Shown here: piece by piece, positions 25,175 to 37,511 of the stretch
How positions within the stretch are numbered: the stretch's first letter is position 1
Layout: every line of letters begins with the position of its first letter
Assembly (NCBI RefSeq): GCF_910596095.1
Contig: NC_056551.1
Location: forward strand, 13,905,501-13,969,500
Source of the DNA: Thunnus maccoyii
Lineage: Eukaryota; Chordata; Actinopteri; Scombriformes; Scombridae
Direction of reading: 5' to 3'
Length of the DNA stretch: 64,000 nucleotides
The notes under the pieces: model-generated
Database searches by the model: none
The model's input: only the letters and a program-made list of their open reading frames with translations
Told to the model about the DNA's origin: nothing
Position numbers and translations under genes: made by a program

Positions 25175-28100
25175 TCAGTATTTGAGGTTCTTGGGCACCT
25201 CCCATGAAAAGACATCACGACCAAAGTGACCATAAGCTGCTGTGCGCTGGTAGATGGGCTTCTTCAGGTCAAGCTCCCTGTGACAGAAACAAAAAATATG
25301 TATAAATAAGCAAATAATCTAAAGCTAAATTAATTTTGTAAAAAATAAAAATCTGAAAATGCCAACAATGGGAATATTAACTGCACAGGGGTCATCAAGC
25401 AATATTTGTTGGCAAAAATCTGAAAGTTGACACCACATACTTCACGATAACTCCTGGACGGAGATCAAAGTTCTTCCTCACAATGTCCAGCAGCTCCTTC
25501 TCGTTCTTCTGGGAGGTGCCATAGTGGAAGATGGAGACAGAGAGCGGGTGGGCAACTCCAATAGCATAGGCCACCTAAAACAGTTTACAAACACAGTTTA
25601 AGCTCACATATTAGAAGTTGCACAATCCTTAACGTTTTTTCAACACTGAAAATGTTTATAATTTCTATTCTGGATTAGAAAAACAACAAAAAAAAACAAC
25701 TACAAACATGAATTCAAGTGAAAGGAAATATGAAAACTAAGACCAATAAATCAGACAGGGTAATCTATCAACATCAGTTTACCACAGATAAATCAATAAC
25801 AGCTGCCATATGTGAAAATGTCAGTACAGAAAAGCCAAAGACATGTTCAAAGTGATCTAGAAACAGTGTCTCCATTGCATAGTACACAAAAAAGCACTGA
25901 CAGATGTATTCTTCAACTGTGGCCAATATATTGTTATTTTTAAACTCAAATATCAACATCAGCCTTCAAAAACTAGCATCAGTCAGTCTCTATTAGCAAT
26001 GTAAGGTCTAAAAAAATACAATGCCCAAAAAAATCTAATTCAGAACAGAGGAAACTAAGTAGTAACGCACACAAACAAACAAACCAAGGAAACTAAACAA
26101 AACCATTTATTTGCTTAAAACAATACACCACCCATGTTTCCTTGCTTTGTACAATTAGACAAATCACCTGCAGGCTTGAAAGGCAGTTGTTTAAAGTTGG
26201 TAGTTTTCTGTTTCACAGTAAACAGCTGCTGTAGTCAGTCAGAACCCACATTAATTACAATGTACCGCAATGACAACATGTTTTCACAGCAGGAAAACAT
26301 ACCAAAACATCTGAAAAAATTCTAATCGTGACAGGCTGGTGCGTGAGCGTTTAATGGAAGCTGACCACAGCTGCTGCTCTTTGTGAAGTAGGAAAACTAT
26401 TAATTTCTAACAGCCACGTTCAAGCCTTTTGGGAGGAGTATCACTTTAACACAGTGAACTGTACACTCACCTGGACCAACACACGCCTGCAGAGCCCAGC
26501 TTTCACCAGAGATTTCGCCACCCAGCGGGCAGCGTAGGCAGCAGAGCGGTCTACCTTTGTGTAGTCCTTTCCAGAAAAAGCTCCCCCTCCGTGGGCCCCC
26601 CAGCCTCCGTAAGTATCGACAATGATCTTACGCCCAGTCAGACCAGCATCACCCTGTGGGAAGTTACAGGCATATTACCCAGAGGACTTTGAGGGCTCGG
26701 AATAAAACTGAGAATAACGTGTTCAATGAAATTTTAGTCTAAATCCCCCAAATGGTTAACAGATGCAAGTTGAAATTTTAATTTGCTGAGGTGTTTATGA
26801 CTACTAAAGAGGGACAGAGAGATGTTAAAGAAGTTCTGTTCTCACTTGCGGTCCCCCAATGACAAAGCGGCCACTGGGCTGCAGGTGATAGATGGTGTCA
26901 TCATCAAGGTACCCACTGGGAACCACAGCTTTCACCACCTGCTCCTTCAGACAATGACGCATCTCATCCAAACATACACCTTCATCGTGCTGCACGGAGA
27001 CCACAACGGTGTGGACACGCAAGGGCACCATGGCGCCTCGATCCTGTCTGTACTGAACAGTCACCTGGAGGACAAAAAATATATAATAAAGAATAAATAT
27101 TTAACAAGAGTTTAAAGTTTGTTCCACTTAAGATTTGTTTTACTTCCAGGGTGTCAGAACCTTTCACGTTTTCACAAATACATTCAATACGGCTTGTAGA
27201 AACACACCCTTGCCTTAAGTAATCTATATAATTGTTAATTATAGTTAAATTATTCACTGGTTTCAATTCTTAAATGTGAGGATTTGCTTTTGCTTAATCA
27301 ATAATGAAAATAATCTTTACTTACAGCCATAATGTTTAGTAGTAGCAGTATGTCTTTGCACACCATTTTAAAAATTTGGACAAAAACAAATCGAGCCCAG
27401 GAAGTAAGAAAACCTGCATTAATAGTGTTTTATCTTGTAAGTAAAGCAGATGGACTGAGTGGATGTGGAGGCACAGTTTCCTTGTCTTACCTGAGTTTTG
27501 GAATCTGGTCGGAGCCATGGCAGCGTTCCATTTCGGCGTAGTTCAGCCATTTTGGCATTCAGCTTATGGGCCAGGATGATAGTGAGAGGCATACATTCCT
27601 CTGTTTCATCAGTGGCATAACCAAACATCAGACCCTGTGAGAGGTGCAATATGATCAGTATCAAATTACAGCATGAATAGAGGTCAAACTGATCACAAAC
27701 TATGTTACCATCACATTTCTGGCTCAAAGTTACCCAGCTGTGGAGGATAAATAGATAGCTTGGCCAGACAGGTAGAGTACTTTATTAATCCTTAAGGGAA
27801 ATAAAAGTTTTACAGCAGCCACTTGACATAAATCAAATATTAAAACAATAAAGGTAAAAGAAACAAATACAATTAAAAGCTAAATTATATACAATAATTA
27901 AATAGACTAACTGAAATATTAAAAAATAAATAAAAATAGAGACTACTACTTCTATTACTATTTGCTGAGCATGCACTGTTCAATGATGTTAATATACTAT
28001 AGTATAGTACACTGTACATTAGTGCAAGGAGTTAGAAAAAGATACACGAACGTAAATGTTCACACGTATAAACCATCACTGACCTGGTCACCGGCTCCCA

Positions 28101-31100
28101 CATCCTCTTCTCTGCGATCCAGGTGAACACCCTGAGCGATGTCAGGCGACTGCTGCTCCAAAGCCACCAGCACATTGCAGGTCTTATAGTCAAAGCCTGT
28201 GGGATGGGACAACTCAGCCTCAGTGAACTGTTTCACATGCCAATCCTCACCCTTTAAATATGTGTCAATTCTCTGGCAATTTCAACTTAATCTGCCTGAA
28301 TCACGTGTGAACAAACTACATGAATCAGGTCTGTTTAGATTTGTCTCTTCATCCACGTACAATAGTACAACATCAGGAAATGAAGCCATTTAATTAACTG
28401 TTGTTGTGGAGCTGAAGACATTTCCTCATTCAGCCAAGGTGGCATTCATTGTAGCAGTTTTGTAAGAAGGTGATGCACACTGGACCTCGGCATTTTTCCA
28501 GGAATCTCTCTGGTTCAGCCTGGAGGGTCAGAGCATCCCCTTGGGGCAGGGGTATTACTGAGACAGGATGTTTGAGCGCCATGTTTTCCTGTTTGCATTT
28601 AGAAAGCTGCTATTGTACAACCTCCTTTACATTTTTCCCCAATGACCCAACCTGGGGGACAGGACATTACGTAGGAAGGGCAAATAACCTTCGGTGCCTT
28701 TGTGACAGGTAGCCTGAATCTTTTAGGATATCAGCTACTTAGGCTGTGTAGGAAATTCTCTATAGTGTGTCAGATGGCAAAAACCACAAAACTATCTCAG
28801 ACACATCTCAAGTAATTACTCACATCCGTCTTTATCTTTATTTTTTGCTGCCTTTGCAATGCATGATGGTACTTGGCTCTTGGTTAGTGACCATCAACCA
28901 TTGTAACGATAGACAATACTATCATTACTACTATTAATCTGGAGGAAATGCCTAACAATCCATGTAACTGATTAGGTTGCATGTTTGTTAATGTCTTTAA
29001 CTGCACAAAGCTCAAACTGAACTCACAGTTTCTTACTCTCATTACTGTACCTTTGGAGGAGTCGTCGTAGCCAATATGCTTGACTGCCTCCCTGACAATC
29101 TTCTGGTAGTCAACATTGGCCCTGGAGGTGATCTCCCCCGCCAGAAGGATCATCCCCGTCTTAGCTACAGTCTCTGAAAACACAATGAGTGTGAGAGATG
29201 AGAATCAGACTAAGTAAAGTAGATCATTAAGAATAAGGAGGTGAAGGTGAATTGAGTACACTGGCTGACACACTGAAGCAGGTTTAAGTAACATGCTGAC
29301 AATTCTTACATTTGTGTTTAGAATAATTATACTTGATCGACATTAAGAAAACTTGTTAACTGAGATTTTGATACAAGCAACACAAGTACTAACAGTATGT
29401 TAATTTAAAGATACTCTACGTTGATCATGTACGATAAAGCAACAACATAAAACTTGATGCAGGATGTGAACTGTTAGTCTGACCAGTAGCTGCACGATGT
29501 CCCACACGGGTATGTTCTGTTTAAAGGCTTTGTAATCTCATTGATATAGAGGTATGGTAGTGTTTAACGCCCTGTATCACTAGTTTAACAGACTGTCTAG
29601 CCAACTAGAGCTACAATGATTAATCAATTAGTCGATCAACAGAAAATAAATCCCCTACAATTTTGATAATTGATGAATGGCTTTGAGTCATTTTAAAAAA
29701 TATTCTGGTTTCAGTTTCATAAATGTGATAGTCAAGTGATTATCTTCTATATCTTCTATGAGTCTATGGACTATTTGTCAGGACAAAAGACATTTTTGGT
29801 TGCATCGTGGGCTTTGGAAAAGGACGATTGACATTTTAAAAAGGATCAAACAACTCACAACAGATTAATCATTAATGAAAATAATCACCAGTTGCATCTC
29901 TAAAGCCAACATCTCGTTCTTCCTCCTTATCCCCTCCTTCCTCAACTTCATGCTCAAACACTTGTCACTCATTTTTTGACAAGCAGGTCTACTTTGTTAA
30001 ATAGCCTAACGCTGGGGTAAAGCCCCAAAACAAACAGCAAATTCAGCTAATTTGCAATTTAAACATCCAGTCCATTAAAGATTCTATTTCAAGCTTTCTG
30101 AAACCTGAGAGCTTTTCCTGCTTTCATCACCTGCAGCTCTGATGTATTCGCTCAAAAATTAAGGTACCAGAGAACACTATAAAAATGATAAAAGAGGACT
30201 TTCAGCTCCTGAGTTTAGTTCCTGGGGCTCCTTAGTACTTGGCACAATTTGATTAAAATGGGGCTATACTCCACAGGAACCATAAGATACATAAGAAAAT
30301 ATTTCTCAACAGAGGAGAGAAAAGATGCAATAAATAACACAAGTGTACCTGGTCAGATCCAATTTTTTCTTTTGCCAGATGGCTCAGATTGCACATGCAT
30401 GTTTCAACAATAAATTATCTGTCACTCTGTAAAACACCAGCCCTTCAAAGACTTACCACATGCTACTTTGGCATCAGGGTCTTGTCTGAGGTGTGCATCC
30501 AACACGGCATCACTGATCTGGTCACAAATCTTATCTGTGGAATAAAACATAAGTATTATACAGAACTCTTGTCAACTCTCATCATGGTTGTGCCTCAGTT
30601 TTTCTTATGAGTAAATATGCACACATTGTAGACGTATTACGTCTTGATGGATTATCCACCAAGCTGAGCTTCACTACAATCAAATGGTTTACACTCTTGG
30701 CAACAGAAGTGTTATTAGGTTGTTGGAAGGACAGGTTGTTTTACGGATTGTTTTACTGGATGTATTCCAGTTTTTGATCAACTGGAGCATTAACTGTTTC
30801 CATGCAAGACTAATAAGAACATATTAGATTCATTTTATTCGAGTTCAGAAATGGCGCATTTGTTTTACAATGCTCATACATACTAACCAGAGTTGTGTTT
30901 TCATCACTGGTGTTTTAAAACCCAGATAGTGCTAAAACCTCCGATTATACTGTGATACTGAACCTGCACCCATTTCATGATGTAGCTATTTTTTTTTTCT
31001 TTAAATTGGAGATGGTTTGACATAGTTTCAGTTCATTCAAAGTATAACCAAAATGGACAAACAAAACAAAACAAAGCAAAAAACAGGCTGACAATAGCAT

Positions 31101-34035
31101 AAAACAGTCACAAAGAAGGTGTGGTGTTAAAATTCAATGAATGCAAACTTAACACTTCCAGCATTAAAATGACTGATTTCTAGAAATGATTTAAAAATAT
31201 AGTCGCTGGTGGTACCTCAGTTGGGTTTTAACATAAGACAGAGTTGGTCTGAATCTACATTTGGAGTTTCTTTGGCATCTTTTCTTTCTGCAGGCCTTCA
31301 CCTCACAGTGTCTAAGGGATCCATAATGGTACAGACAGCCATCTCATGGGCGTCTACAGGTCTAATGATGACTGATAAGTGATGATCTGAACCTCACTGA
31401 ATAGTAGTTTCCACACCGGGAGCTCTCCTTCTTGACAGTCATTCCCTCCACACACTCATTCAGGACTTTGTTACAACATCTCAAGGACAGCTGAAGCTGT
31501 TCGGATGCGTTAATACAAAAGATTTTATTCTTTTCTTAAATACAAAGTGTAAAAGAACACTTTAAAAGATCATTATTTGTATCAAACTCTGCAGGTGCTT
31601 CTACTGTCCTGTAGCTATAAAGTATGTGGATGTGACTACTTTACTCCTACAGTTGAGCAGCAGCCCCTGCAGTACCTATATTTAGGAATACTGGTAAGCC
31701 TATTATCTGCGGCAATGGAGCTGCCCCCACTGCCCCACTGTAAGACTGAAAACTGCAGTGTATTGTACTACAAGCTGTTGAAAAGCTCTGTAATCTAAAC
31801 GTTGTTTGTGACTTTCCATGTCAAGGTGCCGTTTTTAAAGCTCAACATGTGTCACACTATATCTGTGTTCTTCTGAAATAACAACATTTCATCGTTAATT
31901 GTAAAACAACAGCTTTTTACTTGCTTATGAGCAGATTTTAAGACACTTTAATGAAGGCTTGTCAACTGAGAAATTTCTTTGGACAGTCTAAGGTTCATTC
32001 TACATTTTCTATACAGTAGTAGTTTAATACAGACAATATTAAGGTAATTTAATTCTGAATGAGGTCTGCCAAGTTACCTGGACATTTCTTACATTGACCA
32101 GATAATAACAAGCCTGAGCACATGTCACATTAATTAGTTAGTAGACACTGTAATGATGCAACGCACAGGGACTTTACAACTGCCAGGGGCCCCCAACTAA
32201 AAGGGCCCCAAACAGCTATAGAGTTATTATGATGTTTAGATATGAAAAATATTGAATTATGTTACTATTCTGACTTATAATACCCCGAAATAACTTACAA
32301 AAGGCCCCCAAAGAACTACTACTTCAGAGGAAAACGTTGTCCCACTACGTTTACCTGACAGATAATTGTTACTGGTTATGTTGCAGATTCAGATTTCCCT
32401 CACAACATATAACAAATAAAATATGATGCATTATTATGGATTAAACTATCCAGCATTATATACGAATTAAAAGCTCCACCTTGAACAGACATTAAGTAAA
32501 TTTAAGTACGCTGTGCTAATTACACCTCTCACCCGCTTCACTTTTAAAGTTACTATGAAGAACTTTCATTTTGTGTTGATTTTAGCGCCCCCTGTGGACA
32601 AAAGCAGTGGTGTTTTCCCAGAGTGAGGACTGCATTTCCCATAAGCACCTCCATCTCGTGTTGTAAAGATCTTGGCTAGCGCGTGCATTTGTTTTGTAAG
32701 CGAGTGAAAGAAAGACGCTACTTATTTTTAATACTATTTTTCTTTTTTAAACATAACTGTTTGCAGGATGCATAGTGATGACATAATCTATCTATTTGTA
32801 GCTATGTAAGATTAACAATTGTAATACAACTTTGTTGTAGTACCGTTCATACACCTAGGGTACATGTAAGGCTGCATTCACCACCAAATCCGGCAATGCG
32901 GCACCTTCCTGCAGGGTTGTCCTTGCTACACTGTCACTTGCTCTAGTCATTCACTCTCTAGCTAGCTCGACCATCGCTGCTCTCTTTCTAGACAAGAAGT
33001 CTAACTTTACTTCTAATGCTATCTAATGAAGAGAAATGTCCCCCTCACGTTGTAGTAGCGTCTTTGCACTACTCCGTGCTACAATGCTACATGTAATGTA
33101 AACATAGGCTCTTCCAGTCTAAGTATTGTAAATTGTTTCATCTGATGTTGTGGGGAACCCGAACTGCTGGCAGGCATTTAGAATAACTATATAGAAATAG
33201 CCAGTCTTCTTCCTGATGGTCTTGTTTGTTTATTTTGGTCATATAGCATCAGAGGCATCATGAGACTGTTTCATAACAAGTTAAAGGTTGTAGTGACTTT
33301 AAATATAAATCTGCATACAGGACCTCTATGTTCACTATGTGGTATTTATAGTTTTATTTAAGGAAAAAAGTTTTAAGTACTTCTTCTACCACTGCCAATA
33401 CCAACATTCCCAGTTAGGGTGAAAATAAAGCAAGACGGCATTTGAATGGGGCCCCCAAAGTCACTAAATCCGCCCCTGGTAAGGCAGTATGGTGGTTAAG
33501 CTATCCTGTCTGAATAAAATAAAGACCAATTACGGTTATAACCGGCTGCATACACAGCTACTGTGGGCGTATATAGACAAAGCATGTTGTGAATTTAACC
33601 GTGAGGTTATCTGCATGTGACTGACAGGCACCAACAGTCTTTAACTAAAGTGATGCAGCTTTAACAGCTAGCAGCCGCTAAAGGTGCCACTTAACTCCCC
33701 CCAAAATGAATTTCCTCAGCCTAAAAAGCCTATATATGGGTTGTTGTTGGGTTATGGAGGCTAACCTCACACTGTGTAGACCCACTTTTTAACAGAGCTG
33801 CCAGAGGTACAAAGAGGATGACTTAGTGGACAGATAACAACATGCCCTTGTTTGAGAGGCTAACAGGCTGCTATCAGGATAATTATATTGGTAAAAAGCG
33901 TATATTATCTCCCACAAAGACAGCTACTAGTTAAAACTTACCGGGATGCCCTTCTCCGACTGATTCAGACGTGAAGAGGAAGCAGTCTTCATCAATGAGC
34001 GAGTTGTTATGGAAACCGTTCAGCTGACCGTTCAT
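25175..34035 (-). CDS. mat2a: S-adenosylmethionine synthetase (methionine adenosyltransferase 2A)
   Basis: Makes S-adenosylmethionine from methionine and ATP in the cytosol and nucleus; the main methyl-donor enzyme outside liver. Nine exons on the minus strand: 34035-33942, 30534-30457, 29173-29051, 28196-28084, 27634-27491, 27064-26846, 26653-26471, 25574-25441, 25277-25175; 1191 bases, 396 aa against 395 in human, with every junction in frame and matching the human protein. It starts [17 protein letters not shown]. Seen in order: [17 protein letters not shown] (methionine/ATP site), the [15 protein letters not shown] signature, the [20 protein letters not shown] phosphate-binding loop, and the end PWEVPKKLKY-like (here [10 protein letters not shown]). 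Intron 1 is 3.4 kb. The last intron (25440-25278) is the one retained in mammals when SAM is plentiful. The 3'UTR carries METTL16-type hairpins. Confidence 0.98.
27730..28065. repeat. Retroposon fragment in mat2a intron 4
   Basis: Carries TACTTTATTAATCCTTAAGG and, further on, AAAAGAAACAAATACAATTA. The same wording recurs at 34630-34690, so the two are copies of one element. The TACTTTATTGATCCC-like phrase is typical of RTE/SINE 3' ends in fish. Confidence 0.45.
29605..29905. repeat. CGATTAAT-type teleost repeat in mat2a intron 2
   Basis: Begins GAGCTACAATGATTAATCAA and ends AATAATCACCAGTTGCATCT; same family as at 59020. Confidence 0.55.
32160..33480. repeat. Probable nested repeats in mat2a intron 1
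   Basis: CCAGGGGCCCCCAACTAAAA (32182) and GGGGCCCCCAAAGTCAC / CCGCCCCTGG (33450-33478) look like two ends of one element. Between them 32540-33305 is bounded by short inverted TTTAAAGT(T)ACTA phrases and contains GCGCCCCCTGTGGACAAAAG, another common fish repeat phrase. Families not named. Confidence 0.35.
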
Positions 34036-34260
34036 TTTTTTAGCCAATAAACACGCTGTTAGCACACAAGCTAGCCGTTCAGATAACGGGTCCTGCTTTA
34101 CAGTTCAGTGACAGCGGACGGGTTTTCAAAAAGCCTTTTAACCCAAGGTCTCCTGCTCATAAACACACACACAAAACACAACACGGCCACGCTGCTGTAG
34201 GTTTGAGCTCACCCGGTGGAGTGCACGGTGGGTCAGACTGACAGCTGCTCTACTTATACG
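34036..34260 (-). promoter_or_regulatory. mat2a 5'UTR and TATA-containing promoter
   Basis: Reading the minus strand, a TATAAG box (34258-34253) lies about 220 bases before the start codon, so transcription probably begins near 34225. The region is richer in CG than its surroundings. The 126-codon frame at 34138-34518 crosses the promoter and has no known domain, so it is not called. Confidence 0.5.
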
Positions 34261-34529
34261 GCTCAACAACTTCTCCAGACCCCTCAAGTCGTGTCTCTGC
34301 AGCCAATGTTGCTGCTGAGCACAGACCATGTGGTGCAGATGGGCGGGCTGGAGAAGATGCCCCTGAGGTGAAACTACTAAAAACCCCTCAAGTGATGACC
34401 ACCTGAACAGCTGTCTCATGTTTACATAGTAAGTGGCTCTAACTTTAGGACATTTATAGTCCAAGAATTGAGTTTTTACACCTAATTGAAGAACCTGTAG
34501 AAGACAGAAGTATTTCACTATTTATTTAT

Positions 34530-34553
34530 TTATTTATTTAGATAGATAGATAA

Positions 34554-34629
<76 letters not shown>

Positions 34630-34630
34630 A
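34530..34630. repeat. (GATA)n microsatellite
   Basis: About 25 tandem GATA units, next to a TTTA run (34519-34540). Confidence 0.95.
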
Positions 34631-35068
34631 GCAGGTAAAAAAAACAAATGCAATTCAAGTCTAATTTATATACAGTAACTATACAATAACTTAAACTCTG
34701 GTACTGTGGAATAACCCTGAAACACTATAATACCCCACTACCCACAAATTAAATATATTTATTTTAGTCTAAAATACAAAATGTGCAATTAATTTCACTC
34801 ACTACTGTATGTCTGAACAGACTGTATATACTGTACATAAGCACCTATTATATGTATATAAATTAACTAATTAATTAATTATTTTTTTACCATTTAATAT
34901 TTATCTCAGCACTCTTCACTTCTTTGCAATATTTGTGTCCTGTTTACAGTTCATAGAATCTGTTTCACCTGTATATAGTTATTCCTTGTGTATATTTCTG
35001 AAGATTATTGTGTTTTTATTCTTGTATGTGTAAAGTATACTCAGCCAATAAAGATGATTCTGAGCTAA
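34631..35068 (+). mobile_element. Retroposon 3' end
   Basis: 34631-34690 matches the element in mat2a intron 4. 34915-35065 has CTGTATATAGTTATTCCTTG and TATTCTTGTATGTGTAAAGT, then CAATAAAGATGATTCTGAG, the usual 3' end of a fish non-LTR element; the poly(A) signal lies in this end. Non-coding fragment. Confidence 0.5.
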
Positions 35069-36690
35069 CTCAAATATAAAAAATAAATAGAATAGAAACA
35101 TTGTCTATGGATTGTCCATTGTCAGAATTGAATGTAGTAAATATTAATACCTGAATAATCTATGCAAGGCATATACATATGATAACAGCAGCATATATAG
35201 ACAGTACCCAAATGAGTCAAATCAAATCAATATCCTTTAAAATAAGTCTTTTTAGTGCCAAACTCTATCTTTTTGTTATGATCCTTCTACTGCAGCTGAG
35301 AAAACACTGTCCGTCAAGACACAAAGAGGGAATTTTATACTAAAAAGACTGTAAATGTGGAGGATATCCGCTTTATTTGACTAACTCAGACGGCTGAAGG
35401 TTCATATTTGCTTTACATAAACTTTTAAATACATTTTTGCACAGAAGGAGGCTTGTGGATTTTATCCCCCATCACTTACACTGTAAGTGTATTAGGAAGG
35501 GATCTTCTAATGGTCAATATTTACAGGAGGAATGATTACCACAAGGAAAACCTGTTTCAGTGCTAATGTGGGCACCTGAATCTATCCTTTAAAGTGTCAG
35601 TATTGAACTTACTTTAAGGATTTTTAGAGACCTGAAAAGGTGAAATTATTCAGTATTTCACAGGATTTATCAGATTTATCCCTAGACCTCATGGTATGTG
35701 GATAGGGAACCACTGAACCTCCATTTTCTTATTTTAAAATCATACCAGGAAATATCTCATCCACTACCAAACTTAATAGAAAGTAAGTATTTGTTTCTGC
35801 TCAACATGTGGATTACAAATCCTTAGTGGCAGTTGTTTGAGTAGATTTCCACTGATGATGCAGTTGACACCAGATGCCTTATTTTTGGCTGTCTGTCAGA
35901 TAAAACTTATTATTCCTGAAGAGAATGATTGCAGCTTGTTGCGCCTCTTCTCCATGGTGTCTGTCTTTGGTTTTAGATCCACTCACTAATCCAAGGAGTG
36001 ATTATCTTGATTACAAACATCAAGGCAATCTATAAACTGTGCACACTAATCTGTACCTCTGTAGAAACCTCAAGATGTTCTTTGTATTGATTTGACAATT
36101 TTCAGATTCCTTCATTGCATCTATCTGTGACACAAGTTGTTTTCTATCTGCTGCTGTCCTGTATCAAAGGTTCAACTTATAGACTTTCCATCCAGACTAT
36201 CCCATACATACAGATGCAAAGTTGGGACAGAGTCATTGTTCTAAGCCAGAGGCACGTTTCAGTCTTGGATATGAAATCCTAAGTCAAGACCAAAAGGTCC
36301 TAAACAGGTCATTGTCCACCTTTCACTAACTTAAATGCCATTTGAAACTGTTAAATTCTAAAGATTGTTAGATTTTACTATTTAAAAGCACAATAATCAG
36401 AGCTATCTTGGCATGTTGTTACTGTGACACATTTGTAATATCTGAGCTAAATGTTTTGCATGTTCCCATTTGCCACACTCACACATTCAACATGTATTTT
36501 TTTATCTTTGGGGTTGGGGAGAATATAAAGTCTTTCCAAGTCATACGCCTGAAGCCCAAATTAAGTGGTGAATCATCAGTTGAGATGTTTTTTAAGTTTG
36601 TCAAGTCAAATATACGCTTCTCCCCGTGTGCGTGTATAGTGGTGTTTATCCAGTAAACTGTATTTTTTTCGGTTGTTTTTCAGTTTGTTC
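35069..36690. other. Intergenic, nothing recognised
   Basis: AT-rich DNA between the mat2a promoter and the tail of inpp5j. An 82-codon frame at 36408-36656 has no recognisable features. Confidence 0.4.
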
Positions 36691-36692
36691 TT

Positions 36693-37511
36693 TTTATTTG
36701 CACATTCACACAATCAAATAACAATGTTTTCCTTGAAGCAAAACCTGAAACACATTAGCCTAAACATCCACTCACTGAGCTCTATAGAACAGGGGCTGTA
36801 TTCACAAAGCTGCTAAGAATAAGACCATTGATCGAGGATTACTTTTCAAGTCACACAGTCACATGTAAATGGTAGATTGACTGAAGTGGTAAAATGCTCT
36901 TTCGCTACTCTTGGTAACATTACATTCAATTTATGAATACAGACCAAGAACTATAGAGTTAAATTTTTACACTATATTTCACACTTTTAATTTATGGTTT
37001 AACACATAAGCCTATACAAACACCCCCCACACACAAACACACACTCACACACAGCCACAAACAAACACACTCTCTCTGTTGTGGACTTTGATACCATCAA
37101 TACTTCAGATCCAGGGTCCTTACTTTGATACAAGACTGTTTACATGGATCCATATTGCTGTCAATAATAACTGGTCACATCCGCCACAGATTTACTCTGA
37201 CTTTGGTTTCACATTCAATATGTTTGTTTACGTATGATATAGCTTATGAGTCTATAAAAGCACTTGTCACTGGGAGTCCAGACACATCTTTGACTCTGAG
37301 ATACACACAGTGTATGAGATGATGGTAGATTCAGAAACAGAGAGCTGCAGGGCTACAAGGCGGAATGTTTGCAAACTACATTACCAGTCATTAAATGTGC
37401 TGCTTCTACGAGCACAGTGACAGTGAGGGGTCAGATCAGACTCTGGATGCATGGGTATTGCCATCGTTCTCCTCACTGAACCTCCTTTTTGATCTATTGA
37501 TGTTTTATATT
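36693..37511 (-). other. inpp5j: inpp5j 3' untranslated region (inferred)
   Basis: From the stop codon at 37514-37512 the minus strand has no exon-like frame; the first good poly(A) signal is AATAAA at 36698-36693. Confidence 0.4.

Noticed and set aside
34138-34518. 126-codon frame on the minus strand upstream of mat2a
   Set aside because: Crosses the TATA box and 5'UTR of mat2a, has no domain, and is explained by CG-rich promoter DNA.
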